A stretch of 64,000 bases of DNA from Leeuwenhoekiella marinoflava DSM 3653 (GCF_900129005.1 NZ_FQUN01000009.1:1-64000); one strand, 5' to 3'; numbered from the stretch's first letter, positions 53,652-62,677 are shown. The notes: generated from the sequence alone by a model not told the origin. Translations and numbers: made by a program.

Positions 53652-55070
53652 ATGAATATAGAACAGATATACACCGGTTGTTTAGCTCAGGGAGCTTATT
53701 ATATAGAAAGTGAAGGCGAAGTTGCCGTTATTGACCCTTTACGTGAAGTTAAACCTTATATGGATCGCGCTGTGGCTGACAATGCGAACATCAAATATAT
53801 TTTTGAGACGCATTTTCACGCAGATTTTGTGAGCGGTCACGTGACATTGGCTAAAGAAACCGGAGCCTCTATTGTTTACGGTCCTAAAGCAAACCCAGCT
53901 TTTGAAGCCATTATCGCAACAGACAATCAAGAATTTAAATTGGGGAACATCACAATAAAAGTGTTGCACACTCCGGGACACACAATGGAGAGCACTACCT
54001 ACTTACTTATTGATGAAAATGGAAAAGATCACGCGATCTTTAGCGGTGACACCTTGTTTCTTGGAGATGTGGGTAGGCCAGATTTGGCTCAAAAAGCTAA
54101 AGAACTTACACAAGAAGATCTTGCCGGTTTTTTATACAACAGCTTACGCGAAAAAATCATGCCTTTGGCTGATGATGTGATCGTTTATCCTGCACACGGA
54201 GCGGGTTCTGCTTGCGGAAAAAATATGAGTAAAGAAACAGTTGATACGCTGGGGAATCAGAAAAAAACCAATTATGCGTTACGCGCAGATATGACTAAAG
54301 ATGAGTTCATCAAAGAAGTAACAGATGGGTTGTTACCGCCTCCCTCCTATTTTCCGTTGAATGTGAAAATGAACAAGGAAGGCTACGATGATATTGACGA
54401 GGTTTTAGAACGCGGTACACAAGCCTTATCACCAGATGCTTTTGAAACCGCTGCTAATGAAACCGGCGCCGTAATTCTTGATGTGCGTAAAGCAGGAGAT
54501 TTTGCAAAAGGGCATATTCCGAGATCTATATTCATTGGTATAGACGGTGGTTTTGCACCGTGGGTTGGAGCGCTTATCGCCGATACGGAACAACCTATTT
54601 TATTGGTTGCTGATGAAGGGCGTGAAGAAGAAACCATCACCCGTTTATCTCGTGTAGGTTTTGACGGAACTATAGGATACCTAAAAGGTGGGTTTAAATC
54701 CTGGAAGGCTGCAGGAAAACAAACCGACTCGGTTAAATCTGTTCCGGCAAGCGAATTAGAAAAAGCTGTGAAAACTGATAAAGATACACCTGTATTTGAT
54801 GTACGTAAGCCGGGAGAATTTGAATCTGAACATCTTGAGGTGGCTGAAAGCACACCGCTGGATTACATCAACAAGCATCTAAGTGACTTTCCGGAGAAAG
54901 AAGATTTTTATATGCATTGCGCAGGTGGATACCGCAGCATGATTGCAGCTAGTATTCTAAAAAGTCGTGGTATACACAATCTCATTGATGTACAAGGTGG
55001 TTATAAAGCAATCAAAGAGACAGAACTTCCCAGAACAAACTTTGTTTGCCCGTCAACTCTAAAAAAATAG
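53652..55070 (+). CDS. Persulfide dioxygenase-like MBL protein with two rhodanese domains
   Basis: 472 residues. The metallo-beta-lactamase fold (1-235) has the ETHE1-type iron ligands ETHFHADFVSGH, HTPGHTMESTTY, SGDTLFLGDVGRPDL and VYPAHGAGSACG. A first rhodanese domain (about 262-355) lacks the catalytic Cys: its loop is LLVADEGREEE. A second (about 370-465) keeps it: YMHCAGGYRSM. The protein should oxidise glutathione- or protein-bound persulfide and handle sulfane sulfur. A one-domain rhodanese follows 3 bp later, forming an operon. Confidence 0.93.
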   Translation: MNIEQIYTGCLAQGAYYIESEGEVAVIDPLREVKPYMDRAVADNANIKYIFETHFHADFVSGHVTLAKETGASIVYGPKANPAFEAIIATDNQEFKLGNITIKVLHTPGHTMESTTYLLIDENGKDHAIFSGDTLFLGDVGRPDLAQKAKELTQEDLAGFLYNSLREKIMPLADDVIVYPAHGAGSACGKNMSKETVDTLGNQKKTNYALRADMTKDEFIKEVTDGLLPPPSYFPLNVKMNKEGYDDIDEVLERGTQALSPDAFETAANETGAVILDVRKAGDFAKGHIPRSIFIGIDGGFAPWVGALIADTEQPILLVADEGREEETITRLSRVGFDGTIGYLKGGFKSWKAAGKQTDSVKSVPASELEKAVKTDKDTPVFDVRKPGEFESEHLEVAESTPLDYINKHLSDFPEKEDFYMHCAGGYRSMIAASILKSRGIHNLIDVQGGYKAIKETELPRTNFVCPSTLKK

Positions 55071-55073
55071 ACT

Positions 55074-55457
55074 ATGAAATTGGTTTTATCTCTAATTTTC
55101 ATCTCGTTATTCAGCTTTCAAACACAAGCTCAGGGCTTAAAATATCAGATCTTAGATAAAGTAAGTTTTGCTGATAGCTTAAAATCGAAACAAGTCCTTT
55201 TGATAGATGTGCGTAGACCTGAAGAATTTGAAGCCGGAAAAATTGAAAATGCTCAAAATATCAATGTGCTAGAACCAGAAAATTTCAATATAGAAATTGA
55301 AAAATTAGACAAATCAAAACCGATTTATATTTATTGCAGATCGGGTAACCGCAGTGGCAAAGCTGCGCAGATTATGCAAGATGCCGGTTTTACTAAGATT
55401 TTCGATTTAGAAGGCGGCTATCTCAACTGGACTGCAGACGAGCAACCCGAAGACTGA
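55074..55457 (+). CDS. Exported single-domain rhodanese
   Basis: 127 residues with a signal peptide (to about 19, QTQAQ). The rhodanese domain has LLIDVRRPEEFEAGKIENAQNINV and the active-site loop YIYCRSGNRSGKA with catalytic Cys near 89. It transfers or binds sulfane sulfur in the periplasm. It starts 3 bp after the MBL/rhodanese gene and is almost certainly cotranscribed, so the operon covers both cytosolic and exported sulfur handling. Confidence 0.93.
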   Translation: MKLVLSLIFISLFSFQTQAQGLKYQILDKVSFADSLKSKQVLLIDVRRPEEFEAGKIENAQNINVLEPENFNIEIEKLDKSKPIYIYCRSGNRSGKAAQIMQDAGFTKIFDLEGGYLNWTADEQPED

Positions 55458-55511
55458 TTGCCCCTACTAACCTAAATAGTAAAAGCTCAGGAGAAAATTC
55501 TTTTGAGCTTT

Positions 55512-55877
55512 TTAGCGTTTATACACCGCTCTCGATTCTTCAATAGCACCAAAATTGGTATTCGCCCATTGCACCAGATTTTGAATGTGTGGCAAAAGTG
55601 ATGCCCCACGCGTACTCAATTTGTATTCTACTCTGGGGGGAATTTCAGGATATTGGGTTCTGATTATTAAACCATCTGCTTCTAGTGATTTAAGTGTCAC
55701 GGCGAGCATTTTTTGCGAAATGCCATTAATCGCTTTATGTAATTCATTAAAACGCATTACAGCAGCTTCATCAAGCAATAGTAAAACAAGAGTAGACCAT
55801 TTATCTCCAAAACGGTCGAGCACGTTACGCACCGGACAATTTGCAACATCTGCATATTTTTCTAAAATATTTTCCAT
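55512..55877 (-). CDS. HxlR-family transcriptional regulator
   Basis: 121 residues, full length. Features are the N-terminal Cys in ANCPVRNVLDRFGDKWS, the winged helix (MRFNELHKAINGISQKMLAVTLKSLEADGLI) and VEYKLSTRGASLLP. The conserved Cys can sense redox or electrophile stress in family members. It is divergent from an NmrA-like oxidoreductase with GTAAG repeats between them, the usual layout of an HxlR repressor and its target. Confidence 0.95.
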   Translation of the reverse strand: MENILEKYADVANCPVRNVLDRFGDKWSTLVLLLLDEAAVMRFNELHKAINGISQKMLAVTLKSLEADGLIIRTQYPEIPPRVEYKLSTRGASLLPHIQNLVQWANTNFGAIEESRAVYKR

Positions 55878-55911
55878 TTTAATTCATTGAGTTTCAACTA
55901 AACTAACTTCC

Positions 55912-55986
55912 AAGTAAGTGAACTACATTCTAGTAAGTTCTTTCAAGGATGACATATAACAACTATCTTTACTTACCAAAAGTAAG
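55912..55986. promoter_or_regulatory. Candidate HxlR operator region
   Basis: GTAAG-type words occur at 55912-55919 (aagtaagt), 55932-55939 (agtaagtt) and 55981-55986 (agtaag), with the inverted acttac at 55971-55976. The last two form an inverted repeat (cttac/gtaag, 5-nt spacer). The near-consensus -7 element TATCTTTA at 55964-55971 lies just before it, so a bound repressor would cover the transcription start of the NmrA gene. Confidence 0.45.
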
Positions 55987-56010
55987 CTAATAACTTAAAT
56001 ATATAAAATT

Positions 56011-56898
56011 ATGAGTAAATACTTAATTACCGGAGCAACCGGTGAACTAGGAAGCAGCGCTATAACACATTTATCAAAGAGTGTTCATGCATCAGAAATA
56101 GCAGTATTAGTTCGTGATGCTGAAAGTAAAAAAGCTAAATCCTATAAAGAAAAAGGCCATGAATTAAAAGTGGCTGATTATGATAATAAAGAAGCGTTGG
56201 TAGCAGCCTTTAAAAACATTGACGCGCTTTACTTTGTTTCGGGAAGTGATATTCCTTCGCGCGAATCGCAACATAAAAATGTAATTGAAGCTGCAAAAGA
56301 AGCCGCTGTAAAACACATTGTTTATACGAGTGCCGGTAGAAAAGATGATTCGCAGAATTCTCCTGTAGCTATGATTATGGATGCGCATATCAAAACCGAA
56401 AATTGGTTAAAAGAATCTGGTCTTGATTATACGATCTTAAGACATAATTTATATGCTGAAGTAGTACCGATGTTTTTAGGTGAAAAAGAAGCGCTTCTGG
56501 GGTCTAAAACAGTATTTCTTCCTACCGAAGCAGGAAAAACGAGATTCGCATTGCGAGATGATCTAGCAGAAGCCGGTATGCATGTTCTTAAAAATTATAA
56601 AAACCACGCCAATAAAATTTATACTTTAAATGGCCCTGAAGCAATTGATTTTGCAGCAATTGCTTCAATTTTAACTAAAATTACAACTGAAGAAATTGCT
56701 TTTGTTTCTCCAGATGTAGAAACCTTTAAATCTACTATGACGTCTTATGCTGTTCCTGAAGAAGCAATAGATATGATGCTGGTTTTCTCTTTGGGAATTG
56801 CTGCTGGTGAATTCAATTCTGAATCAAATGATCTTGAAGTATTATTGGGTAGAAAACCAAAAGCAATCTCTGAATTATTGGAGCAAGTTTATAGCTAA
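56011..56898 (+). CDS. NmrA-like quinone oxidoreductase (QorB type)
   Basis: 295 residues of the atypical SDR class. The NAD(P)-binding start is YLITGATGELGSSAITHL. Further signs are YFVSGSDIPSRESQHKNVIEAAK near 73, IVYTSAGRKDD near 104 and DYTILRHNLYAEV near 140, as in QorB-type NADPH:quinone reductases. The divergent HxlR regulator is the likely controller. It probably protects against quinones or electrophiles. Confidence 0.92.
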   Translation: MSKYLITGATGELGSSAITHLSKSVHASEIAVLVRDAESKKAKSYKEKGHELKVADYDNKEALVAAFKNIDALYFVSGSDIPSRESQHKNVIEAAKEAAVKHIVYTSAGRKDDSQNSPVAMIMDAHIKTENWLKESGLDYTILRHNLYAEVVPMFLGEKEALLGSKTVFLPTEAGKTRFALRDDLAEAGMHVLKNYKNHANKIYTLNGPEAIDFAAIASILTKITTEEIAFVSPDVETFKSTMTSYAVPEEAIDMMLVFSLGIAAGEFNSESNDLEVLLGRKPKAISELLEQVYS

Positions 56899-56913
56899 GC
56901 ATTAAAAAATTGC

Positions 56914-56949
56914 AAAAAAAAGCTATCAAATTTCTGATAGCTTTTTTTT
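56914..56949. terminator. Bidirectional terminator before rpiA 3' end
   Basis: An A8-gctatca arm (56914-56928) pairs with tgatagc and the T-run (56935-56949), loop aatttc. It serves both the NmrA gene and the convergent rpiA. Confidence 0.92.
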
Positions 56950-56956
56950 TGTTTTA

Positions 56957-57634
56957 TCATCTACGTTCCTTAACCTCAGGACCTCCTTCTTTTCCCACGA
57001 TTATTAGACTGGTGGTATCCAGAAAAAGTCCGGTTTCTACCACTCCGGGAATCTTCAATAATTTTGATTCTAAAGCTTGTAAATCTTCGGTTCTAAAAAT
57101 ATCGATATCAATAATATTGTTGTTCTCATCTGTACGATATGGGTCACCTCCTCGCATACGTTGCACGGGTTGTAATCCTTCTGTCTCTAAATAAGCTAAG
57201 ATTTGTTTGGTTGCAAACGGAATCACTTCAACCGGAAGTTTAAAAGCTCCCAACTTCTGAACTTCTTTTCTGCTGTCTGCAATAATGATATTGAATTTAG
57301 TATTCCAAGCCAGAATCTTTTCGCGCAGCAAAGCTCCACCACCACCTTTGATCAATTGAAATTTTTCATCAAACTCATCTGCACCGTCAATGGTAACGTC
57401 AATTTTATCAATCGCATCGAGAGCGACAATTTTAATCCCTAATTCTTTTGCCAGTTTTTCGGTAGCTTCTGATGAAGGTACACACGTCAGGTTCATTCCG
57501 TCAGCAACAAGTTTGCCCACGGCTTCTATCATATGTTTTGCGGTAGAACCCGTACCAAGGCCCACGACCATAGTGTCTTTTATATACTTTACAGCTTCTA
57601 GCGCAGCTTGCTTTTTTTCCTGATCGGCAGTCAT
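56957..57634 (-). CDS. rpiA: Ribose-5-phosphate isomerase A
   Basis: 225 residues, full length. Motifs are VGLGTGSTAKHMIEAVG near 24, VTIDGADEFDEKFQLIKGGGGALLREK near 80 (catalytic Asp and Lys included) and IPGVVETGLF near 195. It interconverts ribulose-5-phosphate and ribose-5-phosphate, the step after the Gnd product, though it is 40 kb from the zwf-pgl-gnd cluster. The mocA-like gene is upstream on the same strand, 39 bp away. Confidence 0.96.
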   Translation of the reverse strand: MTADQEKKQAALEAVKYIKDTMVVGLGTGSTAKHMIEAVGKLVADGMNLTCVPSSEATEKLAKELGIKIVALDAIDKIDVTIDGADEFDEKFQLIKGGGGALLREKILAWNTKFNIIIADSRKEVQKLGAFKLPVEVIPFATKQILAYLETEGLQPVQRMRGGDPYRTDENNNIIDIDIFRTEDLQALESKLLKIPGVVETGLFLDTTSLIIVGKEGGPEVKERR

Positions 57635-57673
57635 TGTCTTAATCTTATGGTGGTTTAGCGTTTAAAAATAAGT

Positions 57674-58255
57674 TTATTTTTTCAGCAAACGGGCATAATC
57701 TTCAGGAGTATCTATATCCTGTAGTTTATCTTGGGCATCAAGCGCAATTACCGTTTCATCAGTCGCATTCAATAAAATTTTAGCTCCTCGATCTCCTTTT
57801 AGATTGATTAGCTCTTTAAAATAAGCCTTCGGAAAAACCGCCGGAACTCCATTTTTAGTCCCGTAATCTGAAGCTACACATTTGTTTGTATGCTTTACTG
57901 AAGTTTCAATAAGCAGGTTTAAATAGGCGGTATCTGTTTTAGGTTGATCTGCAAGCATAACTAATATCGAGTCAAAATCCATCAACTGAATATTTTCGAC
58001 ACCACAAGCAATACTACTGCTCAAACCATCTTGCCAGTTTTTATTCTGAATAAAAACAATCGCTTCAGTTATACTTTTCTGTATTCTTGTAGAACGTGCT
58101 CCCAGCACACAAAAAACCTGCTCTGCAATTGAATTTTTAGCATGTCTAATTGCATGTTGTAATAAAGTACTATTTCCGTAGGGCAACAGTTGTTTTATTT
58201 CTCCCATTCTGGTTGAATTCCCTGCGGCGAGTATGAGTATTGCTGTTTTTGTCAT
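57674..58255 (-). CDS. MocA-like molybdenum cofactor nucleotidyltransferase
   Basis: 193 residues of the MobA-like NTP transferase fold. The start ILAAGNSTRMGEIKQLLPYG carries the nucleotide-binding LAAGxSxRMG and the KQLLP motif typical of MocA/CTP:molybdopterin cytidylyltransferases. LVMLADQPKTD near 95 binds metal, and GVPAVFPKAYF near 140 follows. It is divergent from genes for a molybdenum hydroxylase of the IorAB type, whose cofactor is the cytosine dinucleotide form, so it likely supplies that cofactor. Confidence 0.88.
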   Translation of the reverse strand: MTKTAILILAAGNSTRMGEIKQLLPYGNSTLLQHAIRHAKNSIAEQVFCVLGARSTRIQKSITEAIVFIQNKNWQDGLSSSIACGVENIQLMDFDSILVMLADQPKTDTAYLNLLIETSVKHTNKCVASDYGTKNGVPAVFPKAYFKELINLKGDRGAKILLNATDETVIALDAQDKLQDIDTPEDYARLLKK

Positions 58256-58401
58256 TTGTAATAGATTCTATAAAACTAACTAAATACCTAGAAATACAAC
58301 CCTATACTTATGATATCCTTTTTTGAACCAGTATAAATAAGGTTTTCATAAATAAAATACATTAAGATTTTATTAACTTGACACAAACAAAAAACTTTGC
58401 G

Positions 58402-58863
58402 ATGCCGGTATATAATTTAATGGTTAACGGTAAATCCCTAAGTGTCCAAGCCGAACCGGACACGCCGTTATTATGGGTTTTAAGAGATGAACTGAACTTA
58501 GTTGGAACTAAATTTGGCTGTGGAATCGGTCAATGCGGAGCATGTACAGTTCATATTGATGGCACTGCAACGCGGAGTTGTCTACTTCAAATCAGTTCAC
58601 TAGAAGAAGTAAAAATCACAACCATAGAAGGTCTTTCTGAAGATGGCTCGCATCCTGTTCAGGTTGCATGGAAAGAAAATGACGTCCCACAATGCGGATA
58701 TTGCCAGGCTGGTCAAATAATGACCGCTGCATCTTTTTTAAACACCAACACTACGCCTTCACAATCTGAAATACGCGAAGCGATGAGTGGTAATCTTTGC
58801 CGTTGCGCATCTTATAACCGTATAGAAAAAGCTGTAGCTGATGCTGCAGAAAAACTCGCCTAA
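58402..58863 (+). CDS. (2Fe-2S) subunit of a molybdenum hydroxylase (IorA-like)
   Basis: 153 residues from the ATG at 58402, the usual length for IorA. An in-frame TTG at 58378 would add eight polar residues with no family match. The first cluster is the plant-ferredoxin type (CGIGQCGACTVHIDG, later RSC). The second is CGYCQAGQIM with GNLCRCASYNRI. It passes electrons from the molybdenum subunit to an acceptor. The large subunit starts 10 bp downstream. Confidence 0.93.
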   Translation: MPVYNLMVNGKSLSVQAEPDTPLLWVLRDELNLVGTKFGCGIGQCGACTVHIDGTATRSCLLQISSLEEVKITTIEGLSEDGSHPVQVAWKENDVPQCGYCQAGQIMTAASFLNTNTTPSQSEIREAMSGNLCRCASYNRIEKAVADAAEKLA

Positions 58864-58873
58864 AACCTGCGTT

Positions 58874-61030
58874 ATGAAAAAACAGATAAAAAATACTTTT
58901 AGCAGACGTGGATTTATACGCACTTCTGCCCTTGCCAGTGGCGGTATGTTGATAGGCTTTAATTTTTTAACGGCTTGCAAAGACGAGGTAAAGCCTCCGG
59001 TAGATATCGCAAACCTCAATTTTAATGACTTCAACGCCTATATAAAAATTGCAGACAACGGGTATGTAACCATTTTTTCACCCAATCCCGAAATTGGTCA
59101 AGGTGTAAAAACTTCGATGCCAATGATTGTAGCCGAAGAATTAGATGTGCCGTGGGAGCATGTGCATGTAGAGCAAGCCGGTCTGGATACTGATAAATAC
59201 CGCGGGCAGGTAGCCGGTGGTAGTCAGTCTATTCGTCAAAACTGGGATGTCTTGCGTCAAACCGGAGCTACTGCAAAACAAATGCTTGTAAATGCAGCGG
59301 CGGCCAAATGGCAAATTGACGCTTCTGAAGTATCTGCAAAAGATGGGATAATCACAAGCAAGTCTGGCGAGACACTGGGCTATGGGGATGTTGTTAAAGA
59401 AGCTGCAGCTCTTGAAGTTCCGGAAAATGTAACATTAAAAGAGCCTAAAGATTTCAAAATAATAGGTAATGATGCTTTAAACGTTGATCTGAATAAAATC
59501 GTAACCGGGAAACCGCTTTTTGGACTGGATTATAAAAAAGACGGTATGCTTATAGCTTCTGTGATGCGCCCTCCTGCTTTTGGTCAGACCTTAAAAGGTT
59601 TTGATGATACCGAAACTCGAAAAATAAACGGTGTTATTGATGTGGTTCAGTTTGGTGATAAAATTGCTGTCTTAGCTAAAAACACATGGTCTGCTATGAA
59701 AGGTAAAAAAGTCTTAAAAGCAAACTGGGAAGACAACGCTTTAGAAAGTACTGAGAAACACAACGAACTTCTATTAGGATTACTCAATAGTTCTGAAGGT
59801 GAAGTTCGCAGAGAAGATGGTAACGTAGACAAAGCTTTTGCGGAAGCGGATCGGATAATTGATCGTATTTATGAATCTCCATTTTTACCGCATAACTGTA
59901 TGGAACCGATGAATTTTTATGCAGATGTAACATCTGATAAAATACAGTTAGCGGGACCTATTCAAACACCTGAAGGCACTGCTAACCGTGTAGCTAACTT
60001 ACTAAATCGTGCCCCAGAAGAAGTGGAAGTAGAATTGACTCGTATGGGTGGAGGTTTTGGACGCAGACTGTATGGAGATTTTGCTCTTGAAGCAGCCGAA
60101 ATTTCAAATAAAGCCGGCAAACCGGTTAAACTTGTTTATTCGCGTGAAGATGATATGAACGCCGGAATCTTTAGACCTGCAATCAAATATCGTATTTCCG
60201 CAGCTTTAAAAGATGGGAAAGTAACCGGTTATAAGTTGAAAGAAGCTGCCATAAACAGCAACATGTATGGACTGATTCCTAATTTCTTTCCGGCAGGTGC
60301 TATTCCTAATCTAAAGATTGAAAGCGCTAATTATCAAAGTAATATTACAACCGGTGCGTGGCGCGCACCCTATACGAACTTTCTTGCATTTGCTGAACAA
60401 AGTTTTTTTGATGAAGTAGCAGAAGCTTTAAATCAGGATCCTGTTCAGCTCCGTCTGGATTTACTAGACAATGTAGATGAAGGTGCAGATGATCGTATTG
60501 AATATTCTGCTTCCAGAATGAAAGAAGTCATCAAATTAGCTGCAGAAAAAGGAGATTGGAACAACACGCCAGAAGGAATTTACAAAGGTTTTTCTGCTTA
60601 TTACAGTCACAACACGCACGTAGCAGAAGTTACTGAAATCAGCATTCAAAACGGAAAGCCAAAAGTAGAACGCGTTACTGCTGCCGTAGATTGTGGGATT
60701 GTGATCAACCCGACAGGAGCTAACAATCAGGTTGTAGGTGGAGTTCTTGACGGAATTGGTCACGCAATGTATGGTGATTTTACATTTGATGCCGGAAAAC
60801 CTTCCGCAAGTAATTTTGACACCTATCGATTAATAAGAATGAATGAAACGCCAAAAGTTGCGGTTCATTTTATTGATAGTGAAATAGCCCCCACCGGATT
60901 GGGAGAACCCGGACTTCCTCCAGCGGGCGGTGCGGTTGCAAATGCTATCAAGGCTGCAACAGGCAAGCGTTTATTAAAACAACCCTTCACAAAATACCTT
61001 GCAGAAACTGAAAGCGAAGTAATAGGATAA
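58874..61030 (+). CDS. Molybdopterin-binding subunit of an aldehyde/isoquinoline-type oxidoreductase (IorB-like)
   Basis: 718 residues from the ATG at 58874; a start at 58841 would overlap the previous gene and precede the Tat signal. The N-terminus SRRGFIRTSALASGG is a twin-arginine signal, so the folded enzyme is exported or membrane-bound with its small subunit. Family blocks are NPEIGQGVKTSMPMIVAEEL, QVAGGSQSIRQNWDVLRQTGA, RMGGGFGRRLYGDFALEAA, GAWRAPYTNFLAF and GLGEPGLPPAGGAVANAI with the catalytic Glu in GEPG. IorB-like enzymes hydroxylate N-heterocycles or aldehydes; the substrate is unknown. No cytochrome gene follows. Confidence 0.92.
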   Translation: MKKQIKNTFSRRGFIRTSALASGGMLIGFNFLTACKDEVKPPVDIANLNFNDFNAYIKIADNGYVTIFSPNPEIGQGVKTSMPMIVAEELDVPWEHVHVEQAGLDTDKYRGQVAGGSQSIRQNWDVLRQTGATAKQMLVNAAAAKWQIDASEVSAKDGIITSKSGETLGYGDVVKEAAALEVPENVTLKEPKDFKIIGNDALNVDLNKIVTGKPLFGLDYKKDGMLIASVMRPPAFGQTLKGFDDTETRKINGVIDVVQFGDKIAVLAKNTWSAMKGKKVLKANWEDNALESTEKHNELLLGLLNSSEGEVRREDGNVDKAFAEADRIIDRIYESPFLPHNCMEPMNFYADVTSDKIQLAGPIQTPEGTANRVANLLNRAPEEVEVELTRMGGGFGRRLYGDFALEAAEISNKAGKPVKLVYSREDDMNAGIFRPAIKYRISAALKDGKVTGYKLKEAAINSNMYGLIPNFFPAGAIPNLKIESANYQSNITTGAWRAPYTNFLAFAEQSFFDEVAEALNQDPVQLRLDLLDNVDEGADDRIEYSASRMKEVIKLAAEKGDWNNTPEGIYKGFSAYYSHNTHVAEVTEISIQNGKPKVERVTAAVDCGIVINPTGANNQVVGGVLDGIGHAMYGDFTFDAGKPSASNFDTYRLIRMNETPKVAVHFIDSEIAPTGLGEPGLPPAGGAVANAIKAATGKRLLKQPFTKYLAETESEVIG

Positions 61031-61054
61031 CCTGCAATAAGATTTTACAAATAG

Positions 61055-61085
61055 GCCTCTTTGTAATTCAACAAAGAGGCTTTTT
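61055..61085. terminator. Terminator between convergent genes
   Basis: gcctctttgt (61055-61064) pairs perfectly with acaaagaggc (61071-61080), then ttttt. It ends the IorAB operon and may also serve the leftward VIT1 gene. Confidence 0.9.
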
Positions 61086-61103
61086 AATTTATTAATTTTC
61101 TAC

Positions 61104-61793
61104 CTAAGCTACATTCACCCCAAATAAATGCCCGATTATAGCAGTTGCAAGCATTGCTAATGTTCCCCATAGTGTAATTCTAAGTATTGCAGTAACCATA
61201 TTAGAACCGCCTGTTTTAGCAGCCATCGCTCCCAAAATGATCAAGAATAAGATTGCACTCACGTATTGAACATATTCCATATACTCTACCGGGGCTAAAA
61301 AAGCTACAAAAACCGGTAAAACTCCACCAACAGTAAATGCTGCTCCACTGGATAATGCCGCCTGTAAAGGTTTAGCCTGAGTGATTTCGTGCATCCCCAA
61401 TTCGTCACGAGCGTGCGCCTCTAATGCGTTATGTGCAGTTAATTGTTTAGCGACTTCAAGCGCCGTTTCTTCGGTGAGTCCACGATTGATATAAAGATCT
61501 TTAAGTTCGTGCAATTCTTCCTCAGGCATAGTAGCCAACTCGTTGGCCTCCCGTTCTAAATCGGCTCTTTCTATATCACTCTGTGAACTTACAGAAACAT
61601 ACTCACCGGCAGCCATAGACAAAGCTCCCGCTACAATACCGGCTACTCCTGCTAATACAATAGGTTCTCTTGTCGTGCTGGCAGCAGCAACACCTATAAC
61701 AAGACTGGCTGTTGAAAGTATCCCGTCATTGGCTCCTAAAACAGCAGCTCTCAACCAGCCGCTGCGTTGCGCATAATGTTGTTCGTTTTGCAT
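61104..61793 (-). CDS. VIT1/CCC1-family Fe/Mn transporter
   Basis: 229 residues. Five likely membrane helices: two near the N-terminus (DGILSTASLVIGVAAAST, GVAGIVAGALSMAAGEYVS) and three after 150. A soluble acidic helical segment lies between (about 70-140, with MPEEELHELKDLY and E/H-rich turns that bind metals in VIT1). Eukaryotic members move Fe2+ or Mn2+ into vacuoles; bacterial ones probably export or buffer these metals. Single gene. Confidence 0.92.
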   Translation of the reverse strand: MQNEQHYAQRSGWLRAAVLGANDGILSTASLVIGVAAASTTREPIVLAGVAGIVAGALSMAAGEYVSVSSQSDIERADLEREANELATMPEEELHELKDLYINRGLTEETALEVAKQLTAHNALEAHARDELGMHEITQAKPLQAALSSGAAFTVGGVLPVFVAFLAPVEYMEYVQYVSAILFLIILGAMAAKTGGSNMVTAILRITLWGTLAMLATAIIGHLFGVNVA

Positions 61794-61922
61794 GCAACTA
61801 ATTTAGAACAACATCAGGCTCAAGACAATGATAAAAGTCACTTTAGAAAATTTCCAAATTAGAAAGCTTCGCCGTTTTAAATTCAATTTTAATAACTTGC
61901 TGCTTCCTATAAAACAACTAAA

Positions 61923-62495
61923 ATGACACTGGTCTTCGCTACGCATAATTCCAATAAACTAAAAGAAATTCAGGCTTTAATGCCAGAACATATTCAGCTT
62001 AAAAGCTTAACCGATATTGATTGTCATGAAGATATTATTGAAGATGCTCCTACCATTGAAGGCAATGCGCTCATAAAAGCTCGTTATGTAAAAGAAAAAT
62101 ACGGTTTTGATTGTTTTGCAGACGATACCGGTCTTGAAGTTGAAGTTTTAAATGGCGCTCCCGGAGTTTATAGTGCGCGGTATGCCGGTGAACAAAAAAA
62201 CGCCGAAGACAATACTCAAAAACTACTCACCGAACTCAAAGATAAAACCAATCGTAGTGCCCAATTTAAAACGGTAATCGCATTAATTCTTGATGGAAAA
62301 GAACAGCTTTTTGAAGGAGTTTGTAAAGGAGTTATTACGGAAGAGAAAACCGGCAACAAAGGTTTTGGTTACGACCCGGTATTTAAGCCTGAAGGTTTTA
62401 CCACAACTTTTGCCGAAATGTCGCTTTCAGAAAAAAACAAAATAGGACATCGTGGTAAAGCAACACAAAAGTTATTAGATTATCTCAAAAAATAG
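61923..62495 (+). CDS. rdgB: Non-canonical purine NTP pyrophosphatase (HAM1/RdgB)
   Basis: 190 residues, full length. Motifs are [13 protein letters not shown] at the start, [28 protein letters not shown] (catalytic Asp) near 45, [13 protein letters not shown] near 78, [12 protein letters not shown] near 148 and [10 protein letters not shown] near 170. It hydrolyses ITP, dITP and XTP to keep them out of nucleic acids. Single gene, upstream of the helicase on the same strand. Confidence 0.96.
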   Translation: MTLVFATHNSNKLKEIQALMPEHIQLKSLTDIDCHEDIIEDAPTIEGNALIKARYVKEKYGFDCFADDTGLEVEVLNGAPGVYSARYAGEQKNAEDNTQKLLTELKDKTNRSAQFKTVIALILDGKEQLFEGVCKGVITEEKTGNKGFGYDPVFKPEGFTTTFAEMSLSEKNKIGHRGKATQKLLDYLKK

Positions 62496-62628
62496 CCTTA
62501 ACTCGCGGAAGACTAAGTATCAATAGCTTACAAAAATTGAGTTAAACACTTTTTAACCCATTCAAACATTTGATTTACACTTATTTAAATCAATTTAGTC
62601 AACACTCTGTTCTTATCTCAAATAACTG

Positions 62629-62636
62629 TATCTTTG
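62629..62636 (+). promoter_or_regulatory. -7 element for the DEAD-box helicase gene
   Basis: TATCTTTG matches TAnnTTTG and lies 41 nt before the ATG at 62678. A clear -33 TTG is not seen. Confidence 0.5.
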
Positions 62637-62642
62637 CGCCCT

Positions 62643-62664
62643 CTTAAATCGACGTTGATTTAAG
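62643..62664 (+). promoter_or_regulatory. Leader hairpin of the helicase mRNA
   Basis: cttaaatc (62643-62650) pairs perfectly with gatttaag (62657-62664) around gacgtt. It begins at about the expected transcript start and ends 13 nt before the ATG. It could tie expression to temperature or to helicase activity. Confidence 0.45.
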
Positions 62665-62677
62665 ATAATTATTTTAT

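Noticed and set aside
54383-54853. 156-codon open frame antisense to the MBL/rhodanese gene
   Set aside because: Falls over the two rhodanese domains, which are conserved on the other strand.
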